Shown here: positions 1-5,342 of the stretch, piece by piece
Position numbering within the stretch: position 1 is the first letter of the stretch
Layout: each line of letters opens with the position of its first letter
Assembly (NCBI GenBank): GCA_021780625.1
Contig: JAJXYI010000255.1
Location: 1 to 5,342, forward strand
DNA length: 5,342 bases
Source: a bacterium
GTDB taxonomy: Bacteria > Verrucomicrobiota > Verrucomicrobiae > Opitutales > Opitutaceae
Reading direction: 5' to 3'
Made by a program: the position numbers and the translations under genes
Notes under the pieces: model-generated
Database searches by the model: none
The model's input: only the letters and a program-made list of their open reading frames with translations
Told to the model about the DNA's origin: nothing

Positions 1-74
1 GCGAGCGTGAAGCTGCCAACCCGGGCGAGGGTTGAGAAGGCGAGCAGTTGTCGGCTGTCCAGGAGGGAAGGCAT
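1..74 (-). CDS. LysR-type transcriptional regulator, N-terminal fragment (continues off the left edge)
   Basis: Reading the minus strand from the ATG at 74-72 gives 24 complete codons before the window ends. Residues 7-24 read SRQLLAFSTLARVGSFTL, the usual opening of the LysR winged helix-turn-helix domain (first helix 'xLxxFxxlAxxGSFtxAA'). The recognition helix and the effector-binding domain lie outside the window. LysR proteins are cytoplasmic tetrameric regulators that bind the region between themselves and a divergent target, often with a small-molecule co-inducer. An in-frame ATG at 119-117 would add 15 residues. I prefer 74 because LysR domains normally begin within the first few residues; neither start has a Shine-Dalgarno sequence. 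The gene is divergent from the oleC-like gene, 147 bases away, which makes oleCD its most likely target (inference). The family call is fairly sure despite the short fragment; the ligand is unknown. Confidence 0.8.
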   Translation of the reverse strand, partial: MPSLLDSRQLLAFSTLARVGSFTL

Positions 75-221
75 GGAGATTATCACTGCCGGAACCGCAG
101 TGACGCGGCCCGCAGGCATCGGAGTGTGAGCAGCAGTAATTGGGCCAATTCCCACAATTCCTAGCAGGATCGCGCCGCCTTTTGGTTGCAGTCCCGTTTT
201 CAACCCGCCTGAAATCGGCGG
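75..221. promoter_or_regulatory. Divergent intergenic region between the LysR gene and oleC
   Basis: These 147 bases separate two divergent starts and should hold both promoters and the regulator's binding site. No confident -35/-10 pair is visible on either strand. The region does contain a perfect short inverted repeat at 138-150, a further CAATT half-site at 155-159, and a looser dyad GGTTG (184-188) / CAACC (201-205) with a 12-base spacer. I found no clear T-N11-A LysR box within the 138-150 dyad. Short open frames on the + strand here (for example 1-129) resemble nothing and overlap the LysR reading frame. Confidence 0.5.
138..150. promoter_or_regulatory. Inverted repeat AATTGG-G-CCAATT, candidate operator
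   Basis: The arms at 138-143 and 145-150 are perfectly complementary around a single G at 144. A third half-site, CAATT, lies at 155-159, nine bases after the one at 146-150. The element sits about 64 bases before the LysR start and 72 before the oleC start. That position suits a LysR-type regulator acting on both genes. The symmetry is seen directly; protein binding is inference, and a 6-base dyad can occur by chance. Confidence 0.35.
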
Positions 222-1859
222 ATGCCAGCCACCGCCAACATAGCGCGCCACCTCCCAGCGATGGCGGAGCGCCGTCCCACGGCGTCCGCCGTGAAGATCC
301 CTCGCGGGAGGACCCGCGCCGGCGACATCGATTATCTGGCGCTGAGTTTCGCCGAGCTCAACGTCGAGGCAGGACGCTGGCAGGAACGGCTCACGCGCGC
401 CGGAGTTCGACGAGGGGACCGGACGCTGGTGATGGTGAAACCGGGCCTGCCGCTGATCGGCTCAGTCTTTGCCCTGTTCGCGATGGGAGCCGTGCCGGTG
501 ATCATCGATCCGGGCATGGGCCTGAAGTCCTTTCTCTCCTGCGTCGCCCGCACCCGTCCCCGCGCGGTGGTGGGCATTCCCATGGCGATGCTCGTCAGCC
601 GGATCGCGCGCAAGGCGTTCCGGGGCGTGCAGGTCCGAGCGGGAGCCAGCGCCCGGCTCGACGCGCGGCTCGGCAAGACGGGCCCGGGGACCGGCCTTTC
701 CGTGGCCGACACGGGAGCAAACGATCCGGCGGCCATCCTATTCACCAGTGGCTCGACCGGCGCTCCCAAGGGCGTGTGCTACGAACACGGGCTGTTCGAG
801 GCGCAGGTGGGCCTGGTCCGAAGCACCTACGGGATCGAGGCCGGCGAGGTCGACCTTCCGCTGCTTCCCGTCTTTGCGCTGTTCAATCCGGCCCTCGGAA
901 TGACGACGATCGTGCCCGAGATCGATCCGAGTCGCCCGGCGAGCGTCGACCCGGCCCGGATCGTGCAGGCCATTCACCAGGAGGGAGTCACCAACTCCTT
1001 CGGTTCCCCCACTCTCTGGTCGCGCATCGGAAGCTATTGCGTGGAGCAGGGCATCACCCTGCCGACCCTCCGCCGGGTCCTGTGTGCGGGAGCGCCCGTG
1101 CCGGCGCGGCTCTGGGCAGACGCCCTGCGTTTTCTGCCGAAGGGGCGCATGCACAGTCCTTACGGGGCGACCGAGGCCCTGCCCGTAAGCAATGCGGTCC
1201 AAGGCGAGGCCCAGACCGAGTCTCTCGAGGGGGCGGACGTCGGGATGCCGATCAAAGGCATGCAGGTGCGGGTGATCGCGATCGACGACGGTCCGGTAGC
1301 CCGCCTGTCCGGAACGCGCGAACTGCCGCGAGGCGAAATCGGCGAGATCATTGTCCGGGGTCCCGTGGTGACCAAGGCCTATGATGCCCTGCCGGAGGCG
1401 ACCGCCGCGTCGAAAATCACGGACGACTCGGACGGCGCGCTGTGGCACCGCATGGGCGACACCGGATTCATCGACGACCGGGGATGCCTTTGGTTCTGCG
1501 GGCGAAAGGCGGAGCGGGTCATCACCGCGGACGGCACGCTGTTCACCGAACCGTGCGAGCGGGTCTTCCGCACGCATCCAAGAGCCCGCCGATGCGCATT
1601 GATCGGGATAGGTCCGAAGGGCCGCCAGAGCCCGGCGCTCGTCGCGGAGGCCGATGTTCGTGACTCCTCGGACGCTCGGGATCTCGCGCGGGAGCTGAGG
1701 ACGCTGGCGCTCTCGCGGCCCCAGACCGAACGGATTCAGATCTTCTACTTTCGGAAACGTTTCCCCGTGGACGTGCGACACAACGCGAAGATCCACCGCC
1801 TGACTCTCGCAGAGTGGGCACAGACGGCAACCGGCTACCGCTCCGAACCCAAACGATGA
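222..1859 (+). CDS. oleC: OleC-type AMP-forming ligase (beta-lactone synthetase of head-to-head olefin synthesis)
   Basis: This 545-residue protein belongs to the ANL adenylating superfamily. Visible motifs are the P-loop ILFTSGSTGAPKGV (about 172-185), A5 SPYGATE (312-318), A7 MGDTGFID (411-418), the hinge GRKAERV (427-433) and the C-terminal FPVDVRHNAKIHR (514-526), where K523 is the expected catalytic lysine. OleC-like stretches separate it from ordinary acyl-CoA ligases: IIDPGMG (94-100), PVFALFNPALGMT (216-228), TNSFGSPTLW (257-266) and ADGTLFTEPCERVF (436-449). In the known pathway OleC uses ATP to turn a 2-alkyl-3-hydroxy fatty acid into a beta-lactone. The ATG at 222 is the first possible start, because an in-frame TGA lies at 210-212; no good Shine-Dalgarno is present. 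The gene overlaps the next by ATGA, which implies one operon. Annotation as a long-chain acyl-CoA ligase is the main alternative. Confidence 0.87.
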   Translation: MPATANIARHLPAMAERRPTASAVKIPRGRTRAGDIDYLALSFAELNVEAGRWQERLTRAGVRRGDRTLVMVKPGLPLIGSVFALFAMGAVPVIIDPGMGLKSFLSCVARTRPRAVVGIPMAMLVSRIARKAFRGVQVRAGASARLDARLGKTGPGTGLSVADTGANDPAAILFTSGSTGAPKGVCYEHGLFEAQVGLVRSTYGIEAGEVDLPLLPVFALFNPALGMTTIVPEIDPSRPASVDPARIVQAIHQEGVTNSFGSPTLWSRIGSYCVEQGITLPTLRRVLCAGAPVPARLWADALRFLPKGRMHSPYGATEALPVSNAVQGEAQTESLEGADVGMPIKGMQVRVIAIDDGPVARLSGTRELPRGEIGEIIVRGPVVTKAYDALPEATAASKITDDSDGALWHRMGDTGFIDDRGCLWFCGRKAERVITADGTLFTEPCERVFRTHPRARRCALIGIGPKGRQSPALVAEADVRDSSDARDLARELRTLALSRPQTERIQIFYFRKRFPVDVRHNAKIHRLTLAEWAQTATGYRSEPKR

Positions 1860-2878
1860 GCGAGCACCCCACCCCTGGGATGAACGATCCCGTCCTGGTC
1901 ACCGGCGGCACCGGCTTCCTGGGCAAACGCCTCGTGCTGCGGCTGCGCGCCCAAGGCCGGCGCGTGATCGTGCTCGCCCGCCACGTCTCGCCGGAGCTCG
2001 AGGCGGCAGGGGTGCGCTGTGTGACAGGTTCGATCGAGGACGCCGCTGCGGTCGATCGGGCCGTGCAGGGCGCCGCGACCGTGTTTCACGTTGCGGCGAA
2101 GGTTGGAGTGTGGGGCCCGAACGAAGCCTTTTTCCGGGCGAACGTGCTGGGCACGCGGACGGTGATCGACGCCTGTCGCCGGCATGGCGTGCGGCGTCTG
2201 GTTCACACGAGTACTCCGAGCGTCGTCTACAACGGACTGGATCTTGCGGGCGCCGACGAGACGCTCCCGCTCACGACAGCCTGCCCCTGTGCGTACCCGG
2301 CCACGAAGGCCCAAGCCGAGCGCGAGGTGCTCGCGGCCAACGGCGCCGACCTGGGCACCGTCGCACTGCGGCCGCACCTGATCTGGGGCCGCGGCGATCC
2401 GCATCTTGTCCCGAGGATCCTGGCCCGCGCACGCGCCGGGCGGCTGCGCATCGTCGGTAGCGGACGCAATCGCGTGGACATGGTGCACGTGGACAACGCC
2501 GTCGACGCCCATCTGCTCGCCGAACAGGCACTCGCGGCCGCCCCGTCGGCGGCAGCCGGTCGTGCCTATTTCATCACCAATGGCGAACCGATTGTGTTGT
2601 GGGAGTGGATCAACTCCCTGCTCGCCGCCCTGGGTGAGAAACCGATCACGCGGCGGATATCCCTGGGACTCGCACAGGCCGCTGGCGCTGCGTGCGAGGG
2701 AGCCTGGAGCGCGCTGCGCCTGCGGGGAGAGCCGCCGCTCACTCGATTCGTGGCCTCCGAGCTGGCCAGGGACCACTGGTTCTCGATCGCAGCGGCGCGC
2801 AGGGACCTCGGCTACGAGCCCAGGATCTCAATGGAGGCCGGCACCCGGGACCTGATCGCCTCGCTGACGGAGGTTTGA
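1856..2878 (+). CDS. oleD: OleD-type NAD(P)-dependent reductase (2-alkyl-3-oxoalkanoate reductase)
   Basis: This 340-residue protein is an extended short-chain dehydrogenase/reductase of the epimerase / 3-beta-hydroxysteroid dehydrogenase type. The Rossmann motif TGGTGFLG is at 16-23, VFHVAAKVGVWG at 76-87, a catalytic Ser candidate in TSTPS (118-122), the active-site YPATK at 147-151 and a downstream LRPHLIWG at 171-178. In olefin biosynthesis OleD reduces the beta-keto acid made by OleA to the beta-hydroxy acid that OleC uses; NADPH is the reported cofactor. I chose the ATG at 1856 because it overlaps the oleC stop as ATGA, a classic sign of translational coupling. A start at 1814 would add 14 residues that overlap oleC, and M9 (1880) is a later option. 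The general fold is certain; the OleD assignment rests on similarity and on its OleC neighbour. Confidence 0.85.
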   Translation: MSEHPTPGMNDPVLVTGGTGFLGKRLVLRLRAQGRRVIVLARHVSPELEAAGVRCVTGSIEDAAAVDRAVQGAATVFHVAAKVGVWGPNEAFFRANVLGTRTVIDACRRHGVRRLVHTSTPSVVYNGLDLAGADETLPLTTACPCAYPATKAQAEREVLAANGADLGTVALRPHLIWGRGDPHLVPRILARARAGRLRIVGSGRNRVDMVHVDNAVDAHLLAEQALAAAPSAAAGRAYFITNGEPIVLWEWINSLLAALGEKPITRRISLGLAQAAGAACEGAWSALRLRGEPPLTRFVASELARDHWFSIAAARRDLGYEPRISMEAGTRDLIASLTEV

Positions 2879-2893
2879 GGCGTGCGAGGGGAA

Positions 2894-2973
2894 AGCGGCG
2901 GATTCGACTCCTCTTCGAGTTTGCCTTTGCGACGCCGCTCGCTCCGTTAATCCCCACGCGGCCCCGTCGGCCG
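2894..2973 (+). other. oleD-DUF486 gap with hairpin potential
   Basis: The 105-base gap between oleD and the next gene (2879-2983) holds a perfect 7-base inverted repeat, AGCGGCG (2894-2900) with CGCCGCT (2933-2939). It encloses a smaller ACTC/GAGT stem (2907-2910, 2917-2920). Further on, CGGCC (2959-2963) and GGCCG (2969-2973) can form a 5-base GC stem followed by ACCTTTT, ending ten bases before the DUF486 start. Either could weaken read-through from oleCD, but neither has a proper U-tract and neither is a convincing intrinsic terminator. No short gene is visible. Confidence 0.25.
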
Positions 2974-2983
2974 ACCTTTTCCC

Positions 2984-3340
2984 ATGCGCACCGTCCTCCT
3001 ACTGATCGCGTCAAACATCTTCATGACCTTCGCCTGGTACAGCCAGCTGAAGTTCAAGTGGTTTGAGGGCAAATCGCTGCCGGTCATCATCGTCAGTTCC
3101 TGGAGCATCGCCCTCCTGGAATACTGTTTTGCAGTGCCCGCGAACCGCATCGGTTACATGTCGGGCGAGTTCACGGGCTACCAACTCAAGATCATCCAGG
3201 AATGCGTCACGCTCACCGTCTTCATCGGCTTCGCCTGGTTCGTGCTCAAGGAGCGACTGACCTGGAACTACGCCGTGAGCCTTCTGCTGGTCCTGGCTGC
3301 GGTGTATTTTGCCGTCGGCGTGAGGCCCGCGGGCAAATGA
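2984..3340 (+). CDS. DUF486 (DMT-like) small inner-membrane protein
   Basis: This 118-residue protein is very hydrophobic, with four probable transmembrane helices at about 3-20, 31-51, 71-88 and 95-113. The pattern SWxIALLEYCFAVPANRIGY (39-58) followed by FTGYQLKIIQE (63-73) is characteristic of the DUF486 family, which is related to the small drug/metabolite transporter fold. Family members are close to this length, so the gene looks complete. The transported substrate and role are unknown; small multidrug resistance proteins are the closest structural analogy, and I do not infer efflux. The ATG at 2984 starts right at the first helix and is preceded by TTTTCCC rather than a Shine-Dalgarno. 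It lies 105 bases after oleD, so co-transcription is possible but unproven. Nothing in the context ties it to olefin synthesis or DNA repair. Confidence 0.85.
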   Translation: MRTVLLLIASNIFMTFAWYSQLKFKWFEGKSLPVIIVSSWSIALLEYCFAVPANRIGYMSGEFTGYQLKIIQECVTLTVFIGFAWFVLKERLTWNYAVSLLLVLAAVYFAVGVRPAGK

Positions 3341-3556
3341 GTCGTGGCGCCTGCGACGCCGGAAAACGCCAACCCGTGCTTGCTTCAACACGCCACCCGG
3401 TGTCTCGTTGCGCCCCTCGGCGCCTCGCGCCCGTCCGGGCCGTCGCGCACGCAAGCCGCGCCCGAAGGGTCGACGAGGATTAGCCTTGTAAACGCCAATT
3501 TATTTTTACTCTTTTAAGTTTCAGCCACACACCCCTCAACCTCGACCGATTGTCCC
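3341..3556 (+). promoter_or_regulatory. recA upstream region with AT-rich promoter-like segment
   Basis: The first 140 bases are GC-rich and hold no recognisable gene or clear terminator. Base composition then switches sharply: 3486-3521 is strongly AT-rich (TTGTAA at 3486-3491, then T/A runs to 3521), the likely recA core promoter, although no -10 at standard spacing can be fixed. The last 35 bases form a C-rich leader ending TTGTCCC just before the ATG. I searched by eye for LexA boxes of the CTGT-N8-ACAG and GAAC/GTTC types and found no half-site of either. AAACGCCAA occurs twice (3364-3372, 3490-3498), probably by chance. Confidence 0.4.
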
Positions 3557-4642
3557 ATGTCCAAGCCCGCCACCACCAAAGCGGCAGCCCCCGTGGCCAC
3601 CGCTGATCTCGCCGCCCGAAAGAATCTCGAGCTCGCCGTCTCTTCGATCACGAAGCAGTTCGGCGAGGGCTCGATCATGCGTCTGGGCGACGCACACAAG
3701 ATGTCCGTCGAGACGCTTTCGACGGGCTCGCTCGCCATCGACCTGGCGCTCGGCGTGGGCGGCCTGCCCCGCGGACGCATCGTGGAGATCTTCGGGCCCG
3801 AATCCTCGGGCAAGACGACCTTCTGTCTGAGCGTGATCGCCGAGGCCCAGCGCCGGGGCGGCCTGGCCGCATTTGTCGACGTCGAGCACGCGCTCGACCC
3901 GAAGTACGCCCGCATCGTGGGCGTGAACCTCGACGACCTGCTGGTTTCTCAGCCCGACAGCGGCGAAGACGCGCTGAACATCGCCGAGACGCTGATCCGC
4001 TCCAACGCAATCGACGTGATTGTGGTCGACTCGGTCGCCGCGCTCGTCTCGAAGGCCGAACTCGACGGCCAGATGGGCGATGCGACCGTCGGCTCGCAGG
4101 CGCGCCTGATGAGCCAGGCGATGCGCCGCCTCACCGCGGTGATCAGCAAGAGCAAGTGCATCTGCATTTTCACCAACCAGATCCGCGAGAAGATCGGCGT
4201 CATGTTCGGCAATCCCGAGACGACTCCCGGCGGCCGCGCGCTGAAGTTCTTCGCGAGCGTGCGAGTCGACATCCGGCGCAAGGACCAGATCAAGACTCCC
4301 GAGGGCCGGGTCATCGGCAATCGCACCAAGGTGAAGATCGTGAAGAACAAGGTCGCCCCTCCGTTCACGGAGTGCGAATTCGACATCATGTACGACGAGG
4401 GCATCTCGCGCATGGGCTCGGTCCTCGACCTCGGACTGGAGCACAAGATCCTGGAGAAGAAGGGCGCCTGGATCTCGTTCGAGGGCGAACTGGTCGGCCA
4501 GGGCCGCGATGCCGCGAAACAGACGCTCAAGGAGAAGCCCGAACTCGCCGAGAAGATCACGAAGCTCGTGCTCGAGAAGGTAAACGTCACCGGCGGCCAG
4601 GCGGTCACCGGCAGCGAGGAGGAGAAGGAGAAGGAAGACTGA
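3557..4642 (+). CDS. recA: Recombinase RecA
   Basis: This is the ATP-dependent DNA strand-exchange protein of homologous recombination, which also acts as co-protease for LexA in the SOS response. At 361 residues it is normal length. Residues map at about +14 from the E. coli protein because of an Ala/Thr-rich N-terminal extension. The Walker A motif GPESSGKTT is at 80-88, the catalytic glutamate is E110 in [10 protein letters not shown], Walker B is IDVIVVDS at 152-159, and the L2 loop [20 protein letters not shown] is at 207-226 with the allosteric glutamine Q208. The conserved [13 protein letters not shown] is at 258-270. The C-terminus is acidic and charged (EEEKEKED, 354-361), as in RecA proteins where this tail tunes DNA binding. 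The ATG at 3557 has no Shine-Dalgarno (TTGTCCC precedes it). It appears monocistronic, with its own promoter region and terminator; recX is not adjacent. Confidence 0.98.
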   Translation: MSKPATTKAAAPVATADLAARKNLELAVSSITKQFGEGSIMRLGDAHKMSVETLSTGSLAIDLALGVGGLPRGRIVEIFGPESSGKTTFCLSVIAEAQRRGGLAAFVDVEHALDPKYARIVGVNLDDLLVSQPDSGEDALNIAETLIRSNAIDVIVVDSVAALVSKAELDGQMGDATVGSQARLMSQAMRRLTAVISKSKCICIFTNQIREKIGVMFGNPETTPGGRALKFFASVRVDIRRKDQIKTPEGRVIGNRTKVKIVKNKVAPPFTECEFDIMYDEGISRMGSVLDLGLEHKILEKKGAWISFEGELVGQGRDAAKQTLKEKPELAEKITKLVLEKVNVTGGQAVTGSEEEKEKED

Positions 4643-4667
4643 GTCTCCAGCCTTCGGATACGCTTTC

Positions 4668-4705
4668 AAGGGCGGTGGAGCCGACGGCTCCCCGCCCTTT
4701 TATTA
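4668..4705 (+). terminator. Intrinsic terminator of recA
   Basis: A long GC-rich hairpin starts 26 bases after the recA stop. The outer stem pairs 4668-4675 (AAGGGCGG) with 4692-4699 (CCGCCCTT). After one unpaired T at 4676, the inner stem pairs 4677-4682 (GGAGCC) with 4686-4691 (GGCTCC). The loop is GAC, and TTATTA follows. That makes 14 base pairs with a T-rich tail on the + strand. On the minus strand the hairpin is followed by GAAAGC, so it should act mainly for recA and not for the convergent gene. Confidence 0.9.
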
Positions 4706-4730
4706 TGCCCGGGCCGGGACACGGAAAAAC

Positions 4731-4762
4731 CAGAGGCCAGAAGGCAGAGGGCAGAGATCAGG
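4731..4762. repeat. Degenerate 7-base tandem repeat, purine-rich
   Basis: Four consecutive 7-base units with consensus CAGARGG start at 4731, 4738, 4745 and 4752, followed by a partial unit (CAGG) at 4759. The second and third units fit the consensus exactly; the first and fourth differ in the last one or two bases. The array is almost purely purine apart from the leading C of each unit. It lies in the non-coding gap between the recA terminator and the convergent glycosyltransferase gene. No function can be read from it. Confidence 0.75.
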
Positions 4763-4772
4763 TGGCCGAGGG

Positions 4773-4812
4773 TGGATTTCTGGATTTCGGAATTTCCGAA
4801 TGTCAGAATTTC
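4773..4812. repeat. Degenerate 8-base tandem repeat with embedded palindrome
   Basis: Five consecutive 8-base units start at 4773, 4781, 4789, 4797 and 4805 with consensus NGRATTTC. The first two are identical (TGGATTTC), the third is GGAATTTC, the fourth has G for T in ATTTC, and the fifth is AGAATTTC. The junction of units 2-4 also forms a perfect dyad, TTCGGAA-T-TTCCGAA (4786-4800). The array begins ten bases after the 7-base array and ends 37 bases before the stop codon of the convergent gene. Origin by replication slippage is plausible; any regulatory or 3'-end role is speculation. Confidence 0.75.
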
Positions 4813-4849
4813 CCTCGCCGTCGCCCGCCTTCGATTGCGGCAATTCGGA

Positions 4850-5342
4850 TCAACGGCGGTCCGAGCCAAAGCCCTCGGCGCGGTCCACGATGAACTTCGG
4901 GCGGGCGCGCACCTCCTCGTAGATGCGGCCGATGTATTCGCCGAGGATGCCCACGCTGATCAGCTGGATGCCGCCGAGGAAGAGAACGAGGATGACGATC
5001 GTGGGATTGCCGGAGGCGAAGGTGAACCAGCCCATGAACTTCGCCAGCGCGTAGAGCACCGCGAACAGGAACGAGCCGCCCGCCAGCACGAAGCCGGCCT
5101 TGGTGCTGAGCGTGAGGGCGAAGGTGGAAAAGCAGAAGATGCCGTTGAACCCGATGCGCAGCGACCCGAGGAAGCGGTTGTAGTTGGTCTCGCCCGCAAA
5201 ACGCGCCGGACGGTCGAAGGGGATGATGCACTGCCGGAAGCCCACGATGGCGACCATGCCGCGCAGGAAGCCGTGGCACTCCTTCAGGCGGGTCACCTCG
5301 CGCACGACGCGCCGGCTCATCAGGCGAAAATCACCAGATCGA
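4850..5342 (-). CDS. Membrane-anchored family 2 glycosyltransferase (polyprenyl-phosphate glycosyltransferase type), C-terminal part
   Basis: The visible 163 residues run from the right edge to TGA at 4852-4850; the N-terminal catalytic GT-A domain lies outside. The fragment opens with SGDFRLMSRRVV, the conserved GDFRLMxRxV block of DPM1/GtrB-like enzymes, and continues with ARFAGETNYN, matching the family's R-x-x-GE(S/T)xY motif. Two transmembrane helices follow, at about visible residues 80-105 and 118-138, then GEYIGRIYEEVRARPKFIVD, the typical cytoplasmic end after the second helix. Such enzymes move a sugar from a nucleotide donor to a polyprenyl phosphate at the inner membrane, for surface glycan or lipid modification. 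The ATG at 5320 lies inside the conserved block, so it is not the true start. The donor sugar cannot be told. The gene is convergent with recA and probably unrelated to it. Confidence 0.9.
   Translation of the reverse strand, partial: RSGDFRLMSRRVVREVTRLKECHGFLRGMVAIVGFRQCIIPFDRPARFAGETNYNRFLGSLRIGFNGIFCFSTFALTLSTKAGFVLAGGSFLFAVLYALAKFMGWFTFASGNPTIVILVLFLGGIQLISVGILGEYIGRIYEEVRARPKFIVDRAEGFGSDRR

Noticed and set aside
1..129. A short + strand open frame running from the left edge to TGA at 127-129, possibly the end of an upstream gene such as oleB
   Set aside because: The translation resembles no C-terminus I know, and the opposite strand carries a clear LysR N-terminus over the same bases.
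738..1796. A 352-codon minus-strand open frame inside oleC, and a 414-codon + strand frame starting with TTG at 140
   Set aside because: Both overlap oleC, whose motifs occur in the right order over its full length. The alternatives are rich in Arg/Gly/Pro/Ala/Ser/His with no motif, as expected of shadow frames in GC-rich DNA.
1835..2776. A 313-codon minus-strand open frame opposite oleD
   Set aside because: It is a shadow of oleD, with no recognisable domain and an Arg/Gly/His-rich translation.
2959..2980. GC stem followed by TTTT before the DUF486 start, considered as an oleCD terminator
   Set aside because: The stem is only five base pairs, the T run is short and separated by ACC, and it ends ten bases before the start codon; too weak to call as a terminator.
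3202..3483. A 93-codon + strand frame overlapping the DUF486 gene and extending toward recA
   Set aside because: Its first half is a shadow of the DUF486 gene, and the rest is Arg/Ala/Pro-rich with no motif or ribosome binding site.
3536..4669. A 377-codon open frame on the minus strand covering all of recA
   Set aside because: It is an antisense shadow caused by the GC-rich third positions of recA; its translation is low-complexity (Leu/Ala/Asp/Arg/His-rich) and matches no family, while recA on the other strand is unmistakable.

Overview
This GC-rich window (roughly 64% G+C by eye) looks like ordinary bacterial chromosome. It carries two divergent or convergent boundary genes that run off the ends, and four complete genes on the + strand between them. 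RecA, the OleC/OleD pair, a DUF486 membrane protein, and start codons without a Shine-Dalgarno sequence together suggest a Verrucomicrobiota-like (Opitutae-type) bacterium. This is an inference from impression, since no search could be run.

Layout: positions 1-74 (minus strand) hold the first 24 codons of a LysR-type regulator that continues off the left edge. Its divergent intergenic region (75-221) contains a short inverted repeat. Positions 222-1859 encode an OleC-type AMP-forming ligase (beta-lactone synthetase). It overlaps by ATGA with an OleD-type short-chain dehydrogenase/reductase (1856-2878). A 105-base gap with hairpin potential leads to a four-helix DUF486 membrane protein (2984-3340). 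A 216-base gap with an AT-rich promoter-like stretch precedes recA (3557-4642), which ends in a strong intrinsic terminator. Beyond it lie two adjacent degenerate tandem arrays, of 7-base and 8-base units, and then, convergently, the C-terminal 163 residues of a membrane-anchored family 2 glycosyltransferase (4850-5342, minus strand).

How they fit together: in the known head-to-head hydrocarbon pathway, OleA condenses two fatty acyl-CoAs, OleD reduces the beta-keto acid, OleC makes a beta-lactone with ATP, and OleB decarboxylates it to a long-chain cis-olefin. Only oleC and oleD are in this window, and a LysR gene sits where oleA/oleB would often lie, so the pathway is either split or altered here. 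The regulator is placed to control oleCD. recA, DUF486 and the glycosyltransferase appear to be unrelated neighbours.

I found no clear evidence of an entirely new system. The points most worth a second look are the LysR-oleCD arrangement and the tandem-repeat block after recA.
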